Assembly: GCF_011617705.1 (NCBI RefSeq)
Contig: NZ_CP050154.1
Coordinates: forward strand, 2,108,001-2,172,000
Reading direction: 5' to 3'
Origin: Brevibacterium limosum
Lineage (GTDB): Bacteria; Actinomycetota; Actinomycetes; Actinomycetales; Brevibacteriaceae
Length of the DNA stretch: 64,000 nt
Positions 19,140-28,427 of the stretch are shown piece by piece. Made by a program: the position numbers and the translations under genes. Position 1 is the first letter of the stretch, and each line of letters starts with the position of its first letter. The notes under the pieces were generated by a model. That model worked only from the letters and a program-made list of their open reading frames with translations, was not told where the DNA came from and did no database searches.

Positions 19140-22100
19140 TCAGAAGTCGTAGAAGCGGTGTTCCATCACGGAACGTGCGTGCCTGGTGGTCCGCAGATAG
19201 TCGTCTTCGAGGTCATGGCCCGCACCGGCAGGATAGCCGAGGAGGCAGGCCGTGGCCTCGAGCTCTGTGTGATCGACGGGCAGCGATTCGGCAGTGCGAC
19301 CGCGGAAGAGCATCACGGCTGAACGCACATCGGTCACCAGCTGCCACGCCGCGGCCAGCTGCTCGGCATCCTCGGCCGGCAGCAGACCCTCGTCCGTGGC
19401 CGCAGCGAGAGCCGACAGCGTCGAGGTCGTGCGCAGGCCTTCGACGCGATGCCCGTGTCGGAGCTGCAGCAGCTGAACGGTCCATTCGACATCGGAGAGA
19501 CTGCCTCGGCCGAGCTTGAGATGCCGACGCTTGTCGGCATTGCGGGGCAGACGTTCGTCCTCCATCCGCGCCTTGAGCGTGCGCACCTGTGTCAATGCCT
19601 TCTGCGGCATCTCCACCGGATACCGCAGCGGATCGATCAGCGAGAGGAAATCGGCGATGAGACCGTCCTCGCCGGCGACCGGACGTGCCCGCAACAGCGC
19701 CTGAGCCTCCCACGGCTGGGACCATTTCGCATAGTAGGCCTGGTAGGACGAGAGGCTGCGGACCAACGGTCCGTTCTTGCCTTCGGGACGCAGATCCGCG
19801 TCCAGATCCACTCCCTGAGCTCCTTCGCTGGCTTTGAGACGGGAGGACAGTTGGAGTGCCACCTTCGACACGTGCTTGCTCAGCTTCCCACGGGCCTCGG
19901 CGTCGAGATCATCGCTGATGGGCCGGTAGACGAACATCACATCGGCATCGGAGAAGTAGCCGATCTCGCGGCCGCCCCACCGGCCCATGGCGATGATCCC
20001 GAACTCGTAGTCCGGTGTCTCGGGGTCGTCGAGGTCTGTTCGGACAGCCTGCAGGGCACCACGTACGGCCAGGTCCATGAGGTCGGAGAGATCGGCGGGT
20101 ATTTCGGCCCGATCGCCGACGCCGAGGACATCGCGCAGAGCGATGCGCAGCAGCTCCCGGCTGTAGGTCTCCCGGATCGGTGTCACCGCATCGGCACCGT
20201 GGCGTCGGAGCAGTCCATCGACCTCGGCGTTGAGGATCTCCAGATCACGGGCCTCGAGGTTCTCAGGACGATCCAGCCAAGCCACGGCAGCGGGCTGGCG
20301 CAGCAGAAGTTCGGTCGCATACCCGGACAGGGAGAGCACTTCGGCCACCGATTTGGCAGCCAGCCCGGAGTCACGGAGCATCTTGAGGAACCACCCGGAC
20401 GATGACAGCGATTCGCTCAGGCGGCGGAAGGCCAGCAGTGCTCGGTCGGGTTCGACCCCGTCGGAGAACCAGTCGAGCAGTGCCGGAAGCACCTGCTTGA
20501 TGACCATTGCGGTGCGCGACATCCCTGTGGTCAGCGCCTTGATATGGCCCAATGCTCCCTGCGGGTCGACATAGCCGAATGCCTGGAGACGATCGGCGGC
20601 CGCCTGCAGGCTCGATCCCCGTTTCTGAGCATCCACAACGGCCCCGTGGATGCCGACAGCCGCCTCGAGGATGGGCCGATAGAAGATCTGTTCGTGGAGG
20701 CGGGTGACCTGTTTCGCATAGTCCCGGCGGGCCTCTTCGAGGCGGTCTCCGGTTCGCGATCCGGAACGGAAGACGGATCGGGCCAGCACCCGCAGCTTGG
20801 CTTCGTCGTCGGGGATGAGCGCATTGCGCATCATCCGCGGGATCTGCACTCGGTGTTCGACGACGCGCATGAACCGGTACGCGGTCGAGAACACGGAGGC
20901 GTCCTGCTGGCCGATGTACCCGTGCTCTCCCAGTTCGCCGAGTGCGATGAGCGTGTTCGGGGTGCGGATGTCCTCATCATTGCGCCCGTGGACGAGCTGG
21001 AGCATCTGTGCGGAGAACTCGACGTCACGCAGCCCGCCGCGCCCCAGCTTGATCTGGCGTGGGGCTTCGACGGCCGGAATGAGATCGACAACGCGACGAC
21101 GCATCGCTCGGATCCCATCGATGAAGCCGACACGGCTGGCCGCCTGCCAGACCAGGGGCAGAAGCGATTCCGAGAACGCCTCTCCGACCTCGACGTCGCC
21201 GGCGACGGGCCGGGCCTTAAGCAGGGCCTGGAACTCCCAGTTCTCGGCGATCTCGTCGTAATAGTGTTCGAACTCCGACAGAGTCCGGACGAGCGCCCCG
21301 GCTTTGCCTTCGGGACGCAGCGCCGTATCGACCTCCCAGAGCGCGGGTTCGCCGCCGGCGTCGGAGAGGATGCTGCGCATACGCTGAGCGAGATCGGTGG
21401 CCGAACTTCTGGCTCCCTCGGTCTCTGCGGAGTCGAGGACGAAGACGACATCGACGTCGGAGACGTAGTTGAGTTCTCGGGCTCCGGTCTTGCCCAGGGC
21501 GATGACCGCCAGACGGATGTCGGCCGCCTCGTCGAGTTCGGCACGCGCGATGGCCAGAGCCGTATCCAGCGCGGCCGCGGCCAGATCGGACAGGACGGCC
21601 ATGACATGATCGACGATCTCTTCCGGGGACTCTGCCGACAGGTCGTCAGCGACGAGGCGCAGAACCGCGTCACGGTAATTGCGCCGCAGAGCCTTGACGC
21701 CTTCATCACCGGTCACCGTGGCGCGCGGGGCCGGATCGTCCGGATCCGCGCCGAGGGCCGAGAGCATCTCAGCGCGCAGGGACGACGCCGAGGCGGCCGG
21801 GGTGGAGATCAGCAGGAACGGGTCCGGGGCAAGCAGCAGAGGAAGCGAGTCGGGATGACGGACCAGGTGGTCGACCATCGCCTCCGAGGTTCCGAGGACT
21901 GCGAGCAGGCGGGCCAGGAGCGGACGGTTGAGTTCGTCCTCGGCCAGATCGCTCTTCGTTCCCGACCTCACGGCGTCCAGCAGCGCCGCGGACTCCTCCC
22001 CCGCGGCTTCGACCACCCGCAGCAGTCCCAGCGCCGCCCCGTGCGGGTCGGGCACGGCCATGAGCAGATCGACGAACCGCGAGTCCGTGGCCAGAGGCTG

Positions 22101-22181
22101 GCCGAGGAGCTCATCGAGCTCATGGAGGAAGCGGGCGGTCGCATCCGGGATGCTGATGGTCCGTGAGGTGATTGCGGCCAT
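19140..22181 (-). CDS. glnE: Bifunctional glutamine synthetase adenylyltransferase/deadenylylase
   Basis: Adds AMP to and removes it from the regulatory Tyr of GlnA. From ATG 22181 the protein has 1013 residues. This start is chosen because the reading frame upstream only shadows glnA2, and the ATG shares its A with the glnA2 stop (TGATG). Two nucleotidyltransferase domains are visible: one around GKTGARELNYVSDVDVVFV (adenylyl removal in the known family order) and one around GRWGGREIGYFSDADVMFVY (adenylyl transfer), each followed by a GlnD-type regulatory helical domain with LRPEGK and LKLGRGSLSDVEW. The two activities and glnA lie within 6 kb. Confidence 0.96.
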   Translation of the reverse strand: MAAITSRTISIPDATARFLHELDELLGQPLATDSRFVDLLMAVPDPHGAALGLLRVVEAAGEESAALLDAVRSGTKSDLAEDELNRPLLARLLAVLGTSEAMVDHLVRHPDSLPLLLAPDPFLLISTPAASASSLRAEMLSALGADPDDPAPRATVTGDEGVKALRRNYRDAVLRLVADDLSAESPEEIVDHVMAVLSDLAAAALDTALAIARAELDEAADIRLAVIALGKTGARELNYVSDVDVVFVLDSAETEGARSSATDLAQRMRSILSDAGGEPALWEVDTALRPEGKAGALVRTLSEFEHYYDEIAENWEFQALLKARPVAGDVEVGEAFSESLLPLVWQAASRVGFIDGIRAMRRRVVDLIPAVEAPRQIKLGRGGLRDVEFSAQMLQLVHGRNDEDIRTPNTLIALGELGEHGYIGQQDASVFSTAYRFMRVVEHRVQIPRMMRNALIPDDEAKLRVLARSVFRSGSRTGDRLEEARRDYAKQVTRLHEQIFYRPILEAAVGIHGAVVDAQKRGSSLQAAADRLQAFGYVDPQGALGHIKALTTGMSRTAMVIKQVLPALLDWFSDGVEPDRALLAFRRLSESLSSSGWFLKMLRDSGLAAKSVAEVLSLSGYATELLLRQPAAVAWLDRPENLEARDLEILNAEVDGLLRRHGADAVTPIRETYSRELLRIALRDVLGVGDRAEIPADLSDLMDLAVRGALQAVRTDLDDPETPDYEFGIIAMGRWGGREIGYFSDADVMFVYRPISDDLDAEARGKLSKHVSKVALQLSSRLKASEGAQGVDLDADLRPEGKNGPLVRSLSSYQAYYAKWSQPWEAQALLRARPVAGEDGLIADFLSLIDPLRYPVEMPQKALTQVRTLKARMEDERLPRNADKRRHLKLGRGSLSDVEWTVQLLQLRHGHRVEGLRTTSTLSALAAATDEGLLPAEDAEQLAAAWQLVTDVRSAVMLFRGRTAESLPVDHTELEATACLLGYPAGAGHDLEDDYLRTTRHARSVMEHRFYDF

Positions 22182-23539
22182 CACATCGAGGTGAAGTGCT
22201 TGGCGAGTTCGTACGGAGTCACCTGCGCGCGGTAGTCGGTCCATTCCTGCCGCTTGTTGCGCAGGAAGAAGTCGAACACCTCTTCGCCCAGGGTCTCGGC
22301 GACGAGGTCCGAGCCTTCCATCAGCTCCAGAGCATGGGACAGGCTGCGCGGCAGCGCTTCGATGCCCATCGCTCGACGTTCGGTGGACGAGAGCAGCCAG
22401 ACGTTGTCCTCGGCTTCGTCGGGCAGCTCGTAGCCCTCTTCGATCCCCTTGAGCCCTGCGGCGAGCATGAGCGCATAGGACAGGTACGGGTTCGCCGAGG
22501 AGTCCAATGCACGGTATTCGACCCGTGCGGATGAGGACTTGCCGGAGTTGTACTGCGGGACCCGCACGAGAGCGGAGCGGTTGCGGTGGCCCCAGGAGAT
22601 GTAGGACGGGGCTTCGTGGCCGGTCCACAGCCGCTTATAGGAGTTCACGTGCTGGTTGGTCACCGCCGAGATCTCGGCGGCGTGGGTGAGCAGTCCGGCG
22701 ATGAACTGACGGCCTGTCCTCGACAGCTGATATTCGGCGCCCGGCTCGAAGAAGGCATTGTTCTCACCTTCGAACAGGGAGACATGCGTGTGCATCCCGT
22801 TGCCCGGGTGCTCGGCCATCGGTTTGGGCATGAACGAGCCGTAGACACCTTGAGAGATCGCGACTTCTTTGATGACCGACCGGAAGGTCATGACGTTGTC
22901 GGCCATGGTCAGCGCATCGGCATAGCGCAGATCGATCTCGTTCTGACCCGGTCCGGCCTCATGATGGGAGAACTCCACGGACAATCCCATCGCTTCGAGC
23001 ATGGTGACTGCTTCGCGGCGGAAGTCGTTGGCCGTTCCGCCGTTGACATGATCGAAGTAGCCGGCCGTGTCGACGGGCCTCGGCGCAGTGCCGTCGCTGA
23101 TTCCGGAGACGGGGTCGAGGTTGTCGGTCTTGAACAGGTAGAACTCGATCTCAGGATGCACATAGAAGGTGAAGCCGCGTTCGGCGGCCTTCGCCAGAGT
23201 GCGTTTGAGGACGTTGCGCGGATCCGCCGGCGCCGGTTCGCCCCCGGGGACGTGGATGTCGCAGAACATCCGCCCGGTCGGTTCGGTCTCTCCGCGCCAG
23301 GGCAGCAGAGAGAACGTCGAGGGATCGGGTTTGAGCACCATATCGGCTTCGAACACCCGCGACAGTCCCTCGACTGCCGATCCGTCGAACCCGATGCCTT
23401 CGGAGAAGGCACCTTCGAGTTCGGCGGGGACGATGGCCACGGACTTCAGCTGTCCGAGGACATCGGTGAACCAGAGTCGGATGAATCGCACTTCACGATC
23501 CTCGACGGTCCTGAGAACGAATTCCTCCTGACGCGACAT
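22181..23539 (-). CDS. glnA2: Glutamine synthetase family protein, GlnA2 type
   Basis: Second type I glutamine synthetase, 452 residues, of the shorter alpha-type lineage typical of actinobacterial GlnA2. Motifs: GIGFDGSAVEGLSR, PEIEFYLFK, SHHEAGPGQNEIDLRY, KPMAEHPGNGMHTHVSLF and RNRSALVRVP. Its C-terminal region has EDNVWLLSSTERR in place of the adenylylation loop of GlnA1. It is the middle gene of a tight run: the SPOR-like gene ends immediately before its ATG and glnE starts on its stop codon. Some members use other amine donors, so glutamine synthesis itself is probable, not proven. Confidence 0.93.
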   Translation of the reverse strand: MSRQEEFVLRTVEDREVRFIRLWFTDVLGQLKSVAIVPAELEGAFSEGIGFDGSAVEGLSRVFEADMVLKPDPSTFSLLPWRGETEPTGRMFCDIHVPGGEPAPADPRNVLKRTLAKAAERGFTFYVHPEIEFYLFKTDNLDPVSGISDGTAPRPVDTAGYFDHVNGGTANDFRREAVTMLEAMGLSVEFSHHEAGPGQNEIDLRYADALTMADNVMTFRSVIKEVAISQGVYGSFMPKPMAEHPGNGMHTHVSLFEGENNAFFEPGAEYQLSRTGRQFIAGLLTHAAEISAVTNQHVNSYKRLWTGHEAPSYISWGHRNRSALVRVPQYNSGKSSSARVEYRALDSSANPYLSYALMLAAGLKGIEEGYELPDEAEDNVWLLSSTERRAMGIEALPRSLSHALELMEGSDLVAETLGEEVFDFFLRNKRQEWTDYRAQVTPYELAKHFTSM

Positions 23540-23743
23540 TCAGCCGTTCCACTTCTCGTCGTCTTCGTCCCACTTCTGATTGCGCTCACGTGCCTTCTCC
23601 AGGGCGGCGCGGGCGACTTCTTCGGTCTCGTATGGCCCCATACGGTGGGTCCAATCGCTGACCAGCCCCTTTTCGACGGTGTTCGTCTCGAGGTTGAAGT
23701 AGTACTTCGAGTTCGGATCGTCGATATCTTCGTAGAGTCCCAT
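23540..23743 (-). CDS. Small SPOR-like protein
   Basis: 67 residues from the ATG at 23743. It has the actinobacterial pattern KYYFNLETNTVE followed by WTHRMGPYETEEVARAALEKARERNQKWDEDD. This is usually annotated as a short SPOR-domain-like protein, but it lacks any signal or membrane segment. It directly precedes glnA2 with no gap and is therefore in the glnA2-glnE operon. Longer frames upstream lack family similarity. Role unknown. Confidence 0.8.
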   Translation of the reverse strand: MGLYEDIDDPNSKYYFNLETNTVEKGLVSDWTHRMGPYETEEVARAALEKARERNQKWDEDDEKWNG

Positions 23744-24063
23744 GGCGAGCCTTCTCTCCTCAGCGGGGTTCTGCATTGACACTTTCAGCTTACCGTTTCG
23801 GGAGCCGAACTGACGGCACCTGCTCCTCGCGCTCGGTGAACGCCCCGATCTGCGCTTGTGGTGCCGTCTGTCCTCGGCTGGAATCATGTTTTCCGCGCTA
23901 TCTGGTACTCAAACGCACTGATTCCGTATTCGGGATGACGAAAACAGATTTAAAGGTTTGCTCTCCAAACCTTCAAAGGAATAGAGTTGACACCATCGAC
24001 GCCCGACGGAGAAGTCGGTCGCCTCCGCCCCTGCGGCACTTCATCAGGAGAGAAGGACACACA
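23744..24063. other. Intergenic region between glnA2 operon and ald
   Basis: 320 bases without a gene. It holds the divergent promoters for the SPOR-glnA2-glnE operon and for ald, the inverted repeat at 23953-23973, a TTGACA-like hexamer at 23987-23992 without a clear -10 partner, and the ald ribosome site (AGGAGAGAAGG). Nothing else was recognised. Confidence 0.6.
23953..23973 (+). promoter_or_regulatory. Candidate operator upstream of ald
   Basis: AAGGTTTG (23953-23960), five bases CTCTC, CAAACCTT (23966-23973): a perfect 8-bp inverted repeat about 90 bases before the ald ATG, in an AT-richer patch. Candidate binders are an Lrp/AldR-type regulator or the GntR protein encoded just beyond ald. 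Confidence 0.5.
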
Positions 24064-25182
24064 ATGCGCATTTCAGTGCCCACCGAGGTCAAGAACAACG
24101 AGTTCCGAGTCGCCATCACCGCTGCCGGCGTCAACGAACTCGTCGCCCACGGCCATGAGGTCACCGTGCAGGCGGGAGCCGGCGAAGGCTCCTTCATCAC
24201 CGATGCCGAATACGAGGCAGCCGGAGCCACGATCGCCCCCGATGCCGCCACCACCTGGGCCGCCGGCGACCTCGTGCTCAAGGTCAAGGAGCCGATCGCC
24301 CAGGAGTACGGCTTCCTGCGCAAGGACCTCGTCCTGTTCACCTATCTCCACCTCGCCGCCGATGAGGCGCTGACGAAGGCCCTGATGGAAGCCGGCACCA
24401 CGGCCATCGCCTATGAGACCGTCCAGCCCGACGGCGGCGGCCTGCCGCTGCTGGCTCCGATGAGCGAGATCGCCGGTCGCCTGTCGACTCAGGTCGGTGC
24501 CCACAGCCTGCTCAAGGCCGGCGGTGGTCGCGGCATCCTGCTCTCCGGAGTCCCCGGCGTCGAGCGTGCCAATGTCGTCGTCATCGGTGCCGGTGTGGCC
24601 GGGACGAACGCCGCCCGCATGGCTCTGGGCCTCGGGGCGAGAGTCGAGGTCATCGACATCAACATTCCGCGTCTGCGTCAGATCGATGAGACGTTCGCCG
24701 GTGCCATCGGCACGAAGGTGTCGAACAAGTATGAGATCACGAAGTCACTGGCCGGTGCCGACCTCGTCATCGGTTCGGTGCTCATCCCGGGCAGGAAGGC
24801 GCCGAAGCTCGTCACCGATGAGATGGTCGCCGGGATGAAGCCGGGCTCCGTCCTCGTCGATATCGCCATCGACCAGGGCGGCTGCTTCGAGAACTCGCGA
24901 CCGACGACGCATGATGATCCCACGTTCACCGTCCACAACTCGGTGTACTACTGCGTGGCGAATATGCCCGGTGCCGTGCCGAACACGGCCACGGCGGCGC
25001 TGACGAATGCGACTCTGCCGTTTGCTGTGAAGATCGCTGATCAGGGATGGCACACAGCGTTGTCGAACGATTCGGCGCTGGCCCGGGGGCTCAACATCCA
25101 CAACGGACACGTCACCAACGACAACGTCGCCGACGCATTCGGCCTCGAAGCCGTGTCCGTGGCACACGCGCTGGCGAACTGA
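24064..25182 (+). CDS. ald: Alanine dehydrogenase
   Basis: NAD-dependent reversible deamination of alanine to pyruvate and ammonia. 372 residues from the ATG at 24064; start chosen by the ribosome site AGGAGAGAAGG and the family N-terminus [17 protein letters not shown]. Substrate-site features: [16 protein letters not shown], the catalytic His in [13 protein letters not shown] fold [38 protein letters not shown] and [11 protein letters not shown]. It ends against the long palindrome at 25202, with a GntR gene convergent. Alanine breakdown fits the nitrogen-metabolism genes alongside. Confidence 0.96.
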   Translation: MRISVPTEVKNNEFRVAITAAGVNELVAHGHEVTVQAGAGEGSFITDAEYEAAGATIAPDAATTWAAGDLVLKVKEPIAQEYGFLRKDLVLFTYLHLAADEALTKALMEAGTTAIAYETVQPDGGGLPLLAPMSEIAGRLSTQVGAHSLLKAGGGRGILLSGVPGVERANVVVIGAGVAGTNAARMALGLGARVEVIDINIPRLRQIDETFAGAIGTKVSNKYEITKSLAGADLVIGSVLIPGRKAPKLVTDEMVAGMKPGSVLVDIAIDQGGCFENSRPTTHDDPTFTVHNSVYYCVANMPGAVPNTATAALTNATLPFAVKIADQGWHTALSNDSALARGLNIHNGHVTNDNVADAFGLEAVSVAHALAN

Positions 25183-25201
25183 GACCTTCGCACACGTATT
25201 G

Positions 25202-25257
25202 CTACCTGACGGCGGTTCAGCAACCTCGCGCGAGGTTGCTGAACCGCCGTCAGGTAG
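25202..25257. repeat. Perfect 56-base palindrome (REP-like), copy 2
   Basis: Two 28-base arms meet with no spacer; the centre is CCTCGCGCGAGG. The outer part CTACCTGACGGCGG equals that of copy 1 at 15354-15437, with a CC-to-TT change in both arms that keeps the pairing. It sits between convergent ald and GntR genes, 20 bases after the ald stop and 16 bases before the GntR stop. Confidence 0.93.
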
Positions 25258-25272
25258 TTCTGGGGGTGCGGC

Positions 25273-25998
25273 TCAGTCCCGGGTGACGATGGTCGTGTAC
25301 CTGAAGTGCTCTTCGCACAGTCTGCCTGCCTCCACCCCGTCACCGGCGGCGATCGCCTCGACGATCGCGGCGTGGTCGTCTACGGCGTGGTCGAAGAGCT
25401 CAGCGGAGAACGGGTCGTGACGGAAACCGGCGTTGATCTTCGTATCGAGGTCGATGGCCATGCGCACGAGTTCCGGGTTGTGCCCGGCGCGGGCGATGGC
25501 GAAATGGAACTGCGCGTCCGCGGTGCGGGCGGCGGCCGCCTCGGCGCGCTGGGAATAGACCTCGGCCAACTCACGGAGTTCGCTCAGCTCCTCCTCGGTG
25601 CGTCGGCGCGCCGCGGTCGCCGCCAGCGAATTCTGGAAGACCGCGCGAGCGTCGAGAAGATTCCGACGTTCGGCATGGAATTCGTCGATCCTGCCGGCCA
25701 TGGGCGCCAGCGCCTCGGGGCGGGCGGTCTTGACGAACGTCCCTCCCCCACGACCCCGGCGGCGTTCGACGACACCGAGCCGTTCGAGCCGCAGCAGGGC
25801 TGCGCGCACGCTCGAGCGAGACACCTGGAGATCTGCGGCCAAGGTCCGTTCGCCCGGCAGCAGAGTGCCTTCCGGCAACGCTCCCACGGCGATTCCGGAG
25901 AGGATGTGGTCGGCGATCTGCTGCGGCGCGCTCGTCAGGCTCACCACGTCGCTCAGCCCGGCGAACTCGTGGCCCGCCGATGTCGTGTCCTCGCTCAA
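25273..25998 (-). CDS. GntR family transcriptional regulator (FadR/FCD type)
   Basis: 241 residues from a TTG at 25998 that has a good site (GGGAGGCAGA). A longer frame to 26091 lacks one. The N-terminal winged helix contains LPEGTLLPGERTLAADLQVS and RSSVRAALLRLERLGVVERR; the C-terminal all-helical FCD ligand domain runs from about residue 95, with metal-type His in DAQFHFAIA and HRFDPFSAEL-like HDPFSAELFDHAVDDHAAI. Such proteins sense small organic acids. The target is unknown. The convergent neighbour ald and divergent map give no direct clue. Confidence 0.88.
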   Translation of the reverse strand: MSEDTTSAGHEFAGLSDVVSLTSAPQQIADHILSGIAVGALPEGTLLPGERTLAADLQVSRSSVRAALLRLERLGVVERRRGRGGGTFVKTARPEALAPMAGRIDEFHAERRNLLDARAVFQNSLAATAARRRTEEELSELRELAEVYSQRAEAAAARTADAQFHFAIARAGHNPELVRMAIDLDTKINAGFRHDPFSAELFDHAVDDHAAIVEAIAAGDGVEAGRLCEEHFRYTTIVTRD

Positions 25999-26123
25999 TC
26001 TGCCTCCCGTTTCCTTGGCACGGCTGCTTCCGATTCTAGACTCCACAGGGCCCTCGCCGCGGCATCGACAGGCGAGCAGGCGGCGGGACAAAGCCGCGTT
26101 TCCAGCATAGGATCGACACCATC

Positions 26124-27032
26124 ATGACTGTTCACACTCGCCTGCTCACGCCCGGCACCATATCGCCCGAACGCGGTGTGCCGAAGGACATCCCCCGCCC
26201 CGAATACGTCGGACGCGCCGACGCCGATGAGGGCCGCGGAAACAATTTCTACAGCCCCGAGGAGATCGAGGTCGTCCGAGCGGCCGGTCGGATCGCGGCC
26301 GATGCCCTGGCCGCCGTCGGCGAGATGATCGCCCCCGGCATCACGACCGATGACATCGACAAGGCAGCGCACGAGTTCATGTGCGATCACGGAGCGTACC
26401 CGTCGACGCTGGGCTATCGCGGGTTTCCGAAGTCCGTATGCACCTCCGTCAACGAGGTGATCTGCCACGGGATCCCCGATTCGACCGTCATCGAAGACGG
26501 CGACATCGTCAATGTCGACATCACCGCGTACTACCAGGGCATGCACGGGGATACGAACTACACATTCACCGCCGGCGAGGTCGACGAGGAGTCGCGCCTG
26601 CTCGTCGAACGCACCTATGAGTCGATGATGCGCGGAATCAAGGCGGTCAGACCCGGCCGTCAGATCAACGTCATCGGACGAGTGATCGAGAAATATGCGA
26701 AGCGCTTCGACTACGGGGTCGTGCGCGACTACAGCGGCCACGGTGTCGGCCGTGAGTTCCATTCCGGCCTCATCATCCCCCACTATGACGCAGCCCCCGC
26801 CCACGCCGAGACGATCGAGCCGGGAATGATCTTCACGATCGAGCCCATGCTCAACCTCGGCACGATCGACTGGGACGTCTGGGATGACGCCTGGACCGTG
26901 GTGACGAAGGATCGCAGACGCTCTGCCCAGTTCGAACACACACTGGTCGTGACCGAGGCGGGTGCCGATATCCTGACCCTGCCCGATGTCGACACCGCGA
27001 TCGCCGCGGGACCTGCACACGAGGGGAATTGA
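26124..27032 (+). CDS. map: Methionine aminopeptidase type I
   Basis: Removes the initiator Met from new proteins. 302 residues with an N-terminal extension of about 45 residues (common in actinobacterial second MAPs). The five metal ligands are visible: Asp in [10 protein letters not shown], Asp in MHGDTNYTF, His in [11 protein letters not shown], Glu in FTIEPML and Glu in [16 protein letters not shown] supplies the substrate-side His. The gene ends one base before the ppgK ATG, so they form an operon. Confidence 0.96.
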   Translation: MTVHTRLLTPGTISPERGVPKDIPRPEYVGRADADEGRGNNFYSPEEIEVVRAAGRIAADALAAVGEMIAPGITTDDIDKAAHEFMCDHGAYPSTLGYRGFPKSVCTSVNEVICHGIPDSTVIEDGDIVNVDITAYYQGMHGDTNYTFTAGEVDEESRLLVERTYESMMRGIKAVRPGRQINVIGRVIEKYAKRFDYGVVRDYSGHGVGREFHSGLIIPHYDAAPAHAETIEPGMIFTIEPMLNLGTIDWDVWDDAWTVVTKDRRRSAQFEHTLVVTEAGADILTLPDVDTAIAAGPAHEGN

Positions 27033-27033
27033 G

Positions 27034-27867
27034 ATGAGCGCGGAGACCTCCCCACGGTTTGCGATCGGCATCGACATCGGAGGGACCGGGATCAAAGCGG
27101 CGCTCGTCGATACGGTCACGGGAAAGCTGCCGTTCAAGCGGCTGCGCGAGCTCACCCCGAAACCGAGCACCCCCGATGCGGTGGCCGCGACGATCGCCAC
27201 GCTGCTGGATGCGCTGAGCGCGCGCGCCCTCGAGCTCGAGCTCGTCACCGATCGTGCGGATCTGGACTCCCTGCCCGTCGGCTGCGGGTTTCCCGGAGTC
27301 ATCCGCGAGGGACGTGTCGAATACACAGCGAACCTCGATCAGAGTTGGATCGGTTCGCCCATCGCCGAGATCATCAGGCAGAGCACCGGCCGCACGGTGT
27401 ATTTCCTCAACGATGCGGATGCGGCCGGCCTGGCCGAGATGATCTTCGGCGCCGGTCGCAGACACCGGAAGAAGACGGTGCTGCTGACGACGCTGGGCAC
27501 GGGAATCGGAACCGCCCTGTTCACTCAGGGCCGGTTGGTTCCCTACACCGAGCTCGGTCATATCGAGATGAATGGCGCCGATGCCGAGACGCAGGCCGCG
27601 GAATCGGTCAGGACCCGACTGGGACTGACCTATCCCGAATGGGCGGCCCGGCTGCAGCAGTACTATTCGATGATCGAACTGCTCGTCGCCCCGGATGTCA
27701 TCATCGTCGGCGGCGGTGTCTCGAAGTCCCATGACCAGTTCCTGCCGCTCATCAGGACGCGAGCCAAACTCAAACCGGCGAAACTGTACAACAACGCCGG
27801 AATCGTCGGCGCAGCGATGATCGCGGTCAACGGCGGAAAGGCGAAGGTCCGCCGCAGCCGATCATGA
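27034..27867 (+). CDS. ppgK: Polyphosphate glucokinase (ROK family)
   Basis: Phosphorylates glucose with polyphosphate or ATP, an actinobacterial feature. 277 residues from ATG 27034, one base after map. ROK motifs: GIDIGGTGIKAALVDT (phosphate loop), VGCGFPGVIREG, NDADAAGLAEM (catalytic Asp after Asn), TTLGTGIGTALF and the short ELGHIEMNG, which replaces the zinc-binding loop of sugar-repressor ROK proteins. A late VIIVGGGVSKS segment matches the family. Start chosen by the family N-terminus. Confidence 0.93.
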   Translation: MSAETSPRFAIGIDIGGTGIKAALVDTVTGKLPFKRLRELTPKPSTPDAVAATIATLLDALSARALELELVTDRADLDSLPVGCGFPGVIREGRVEYTANLDQSWIGSPIAEIIRQSTGRTVYFLNDADAAGLAEMIFGAGRRHRKKTVLLTTLGTGIGTALFTQGRLVPYTELGHIEMNGADAETQAAESVRTRLGLTYPEWAARLQQYYSMIELLVAPDVIIVGGGVSKSHDQFLPLIRTRAKLKPAKLYNNAGIVGAAMIAVNGGKAKVRRSRS

Positions 27868-27924
27868 AGGCCGCAGCCGGTCCTGAGAGGTCGAGCGCCT
27901 CTTGAGGGCGTGGAGGGCGAGGGT

Positions 27925-28292
27925 GAGGACAGGCCACCGATAAGCCGGGTTCTGTCGACGAGTCGGTCGCCCTTCTCGCCTGACGGTCATCTATCTGGGA
28001 CCGATGTTGCCACCGGCCTCTAGCAATCCACCCGACGACTCGGCGAGCAGCCTCGAACGTCGTCTGTCTGATCTTGCTCCGGATGGGGTTTACCCAGCAG
28101 CGACGGTCACCCGCCGCTCTGGTGGTCTCTTACACCACCGTTTCACCCTTACCCAGTCGGAACTGGGCGGTCTGCTTTCTGTTGCACTGGCCCGCGGGTC
28201 GCCCCGGGTGGGTGTTACCCACCATCCCTGCTCTGTGGAGCCCGGACGTTCCTCAGCCGAAATCGGCCGCGACCGCCTGGTGACCTGTCCTC
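27925..28292 (-). ncRNA. rnpB: RNase P RNA (bacterial type A)
   Basis: Catalytic RNA of RNase P, which matures tRNA 5' ends. Read on the minus strand, the 5' part has GAGGACAGG, which pairs with GGCCTGTCCTC at the 3' end to form P1. The conserved GAGGAACGTCCGGGCTCC and CAGGGTGATGG-like CAGGGATGGTGGGTAAC lie in the 5' half. AGAACCCGGCTTATCGG lies near the 3' end, with AGATAGATGACCGTC before it. Ends are set by P1 and could be off by a few bases. About 368 nt, normal for actinobacteria. Confidence 0.95.
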
Positions 28293-28427
28293 AAGCATCC
28301 CAGTGTAGTCGCTCAGCTAAGCTGCGATCCACGCAGGGCCTGTGGTGCCGCGGCGCCCATGCGCCGAACGTGATGAACCTCATCCGCACCGGGTCCGAAC
28401 CGGCTCAGTCGGTGATCATACGATGGG

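Noticed and set aside
22182..22628. Extended N-terminus of GlnE
   Set aside because: The extra 149 codons lie inside glnA2 and are Arg/Pro/Ser-rich without GlnE similarity; the ATG at the TGATG junction fits better.
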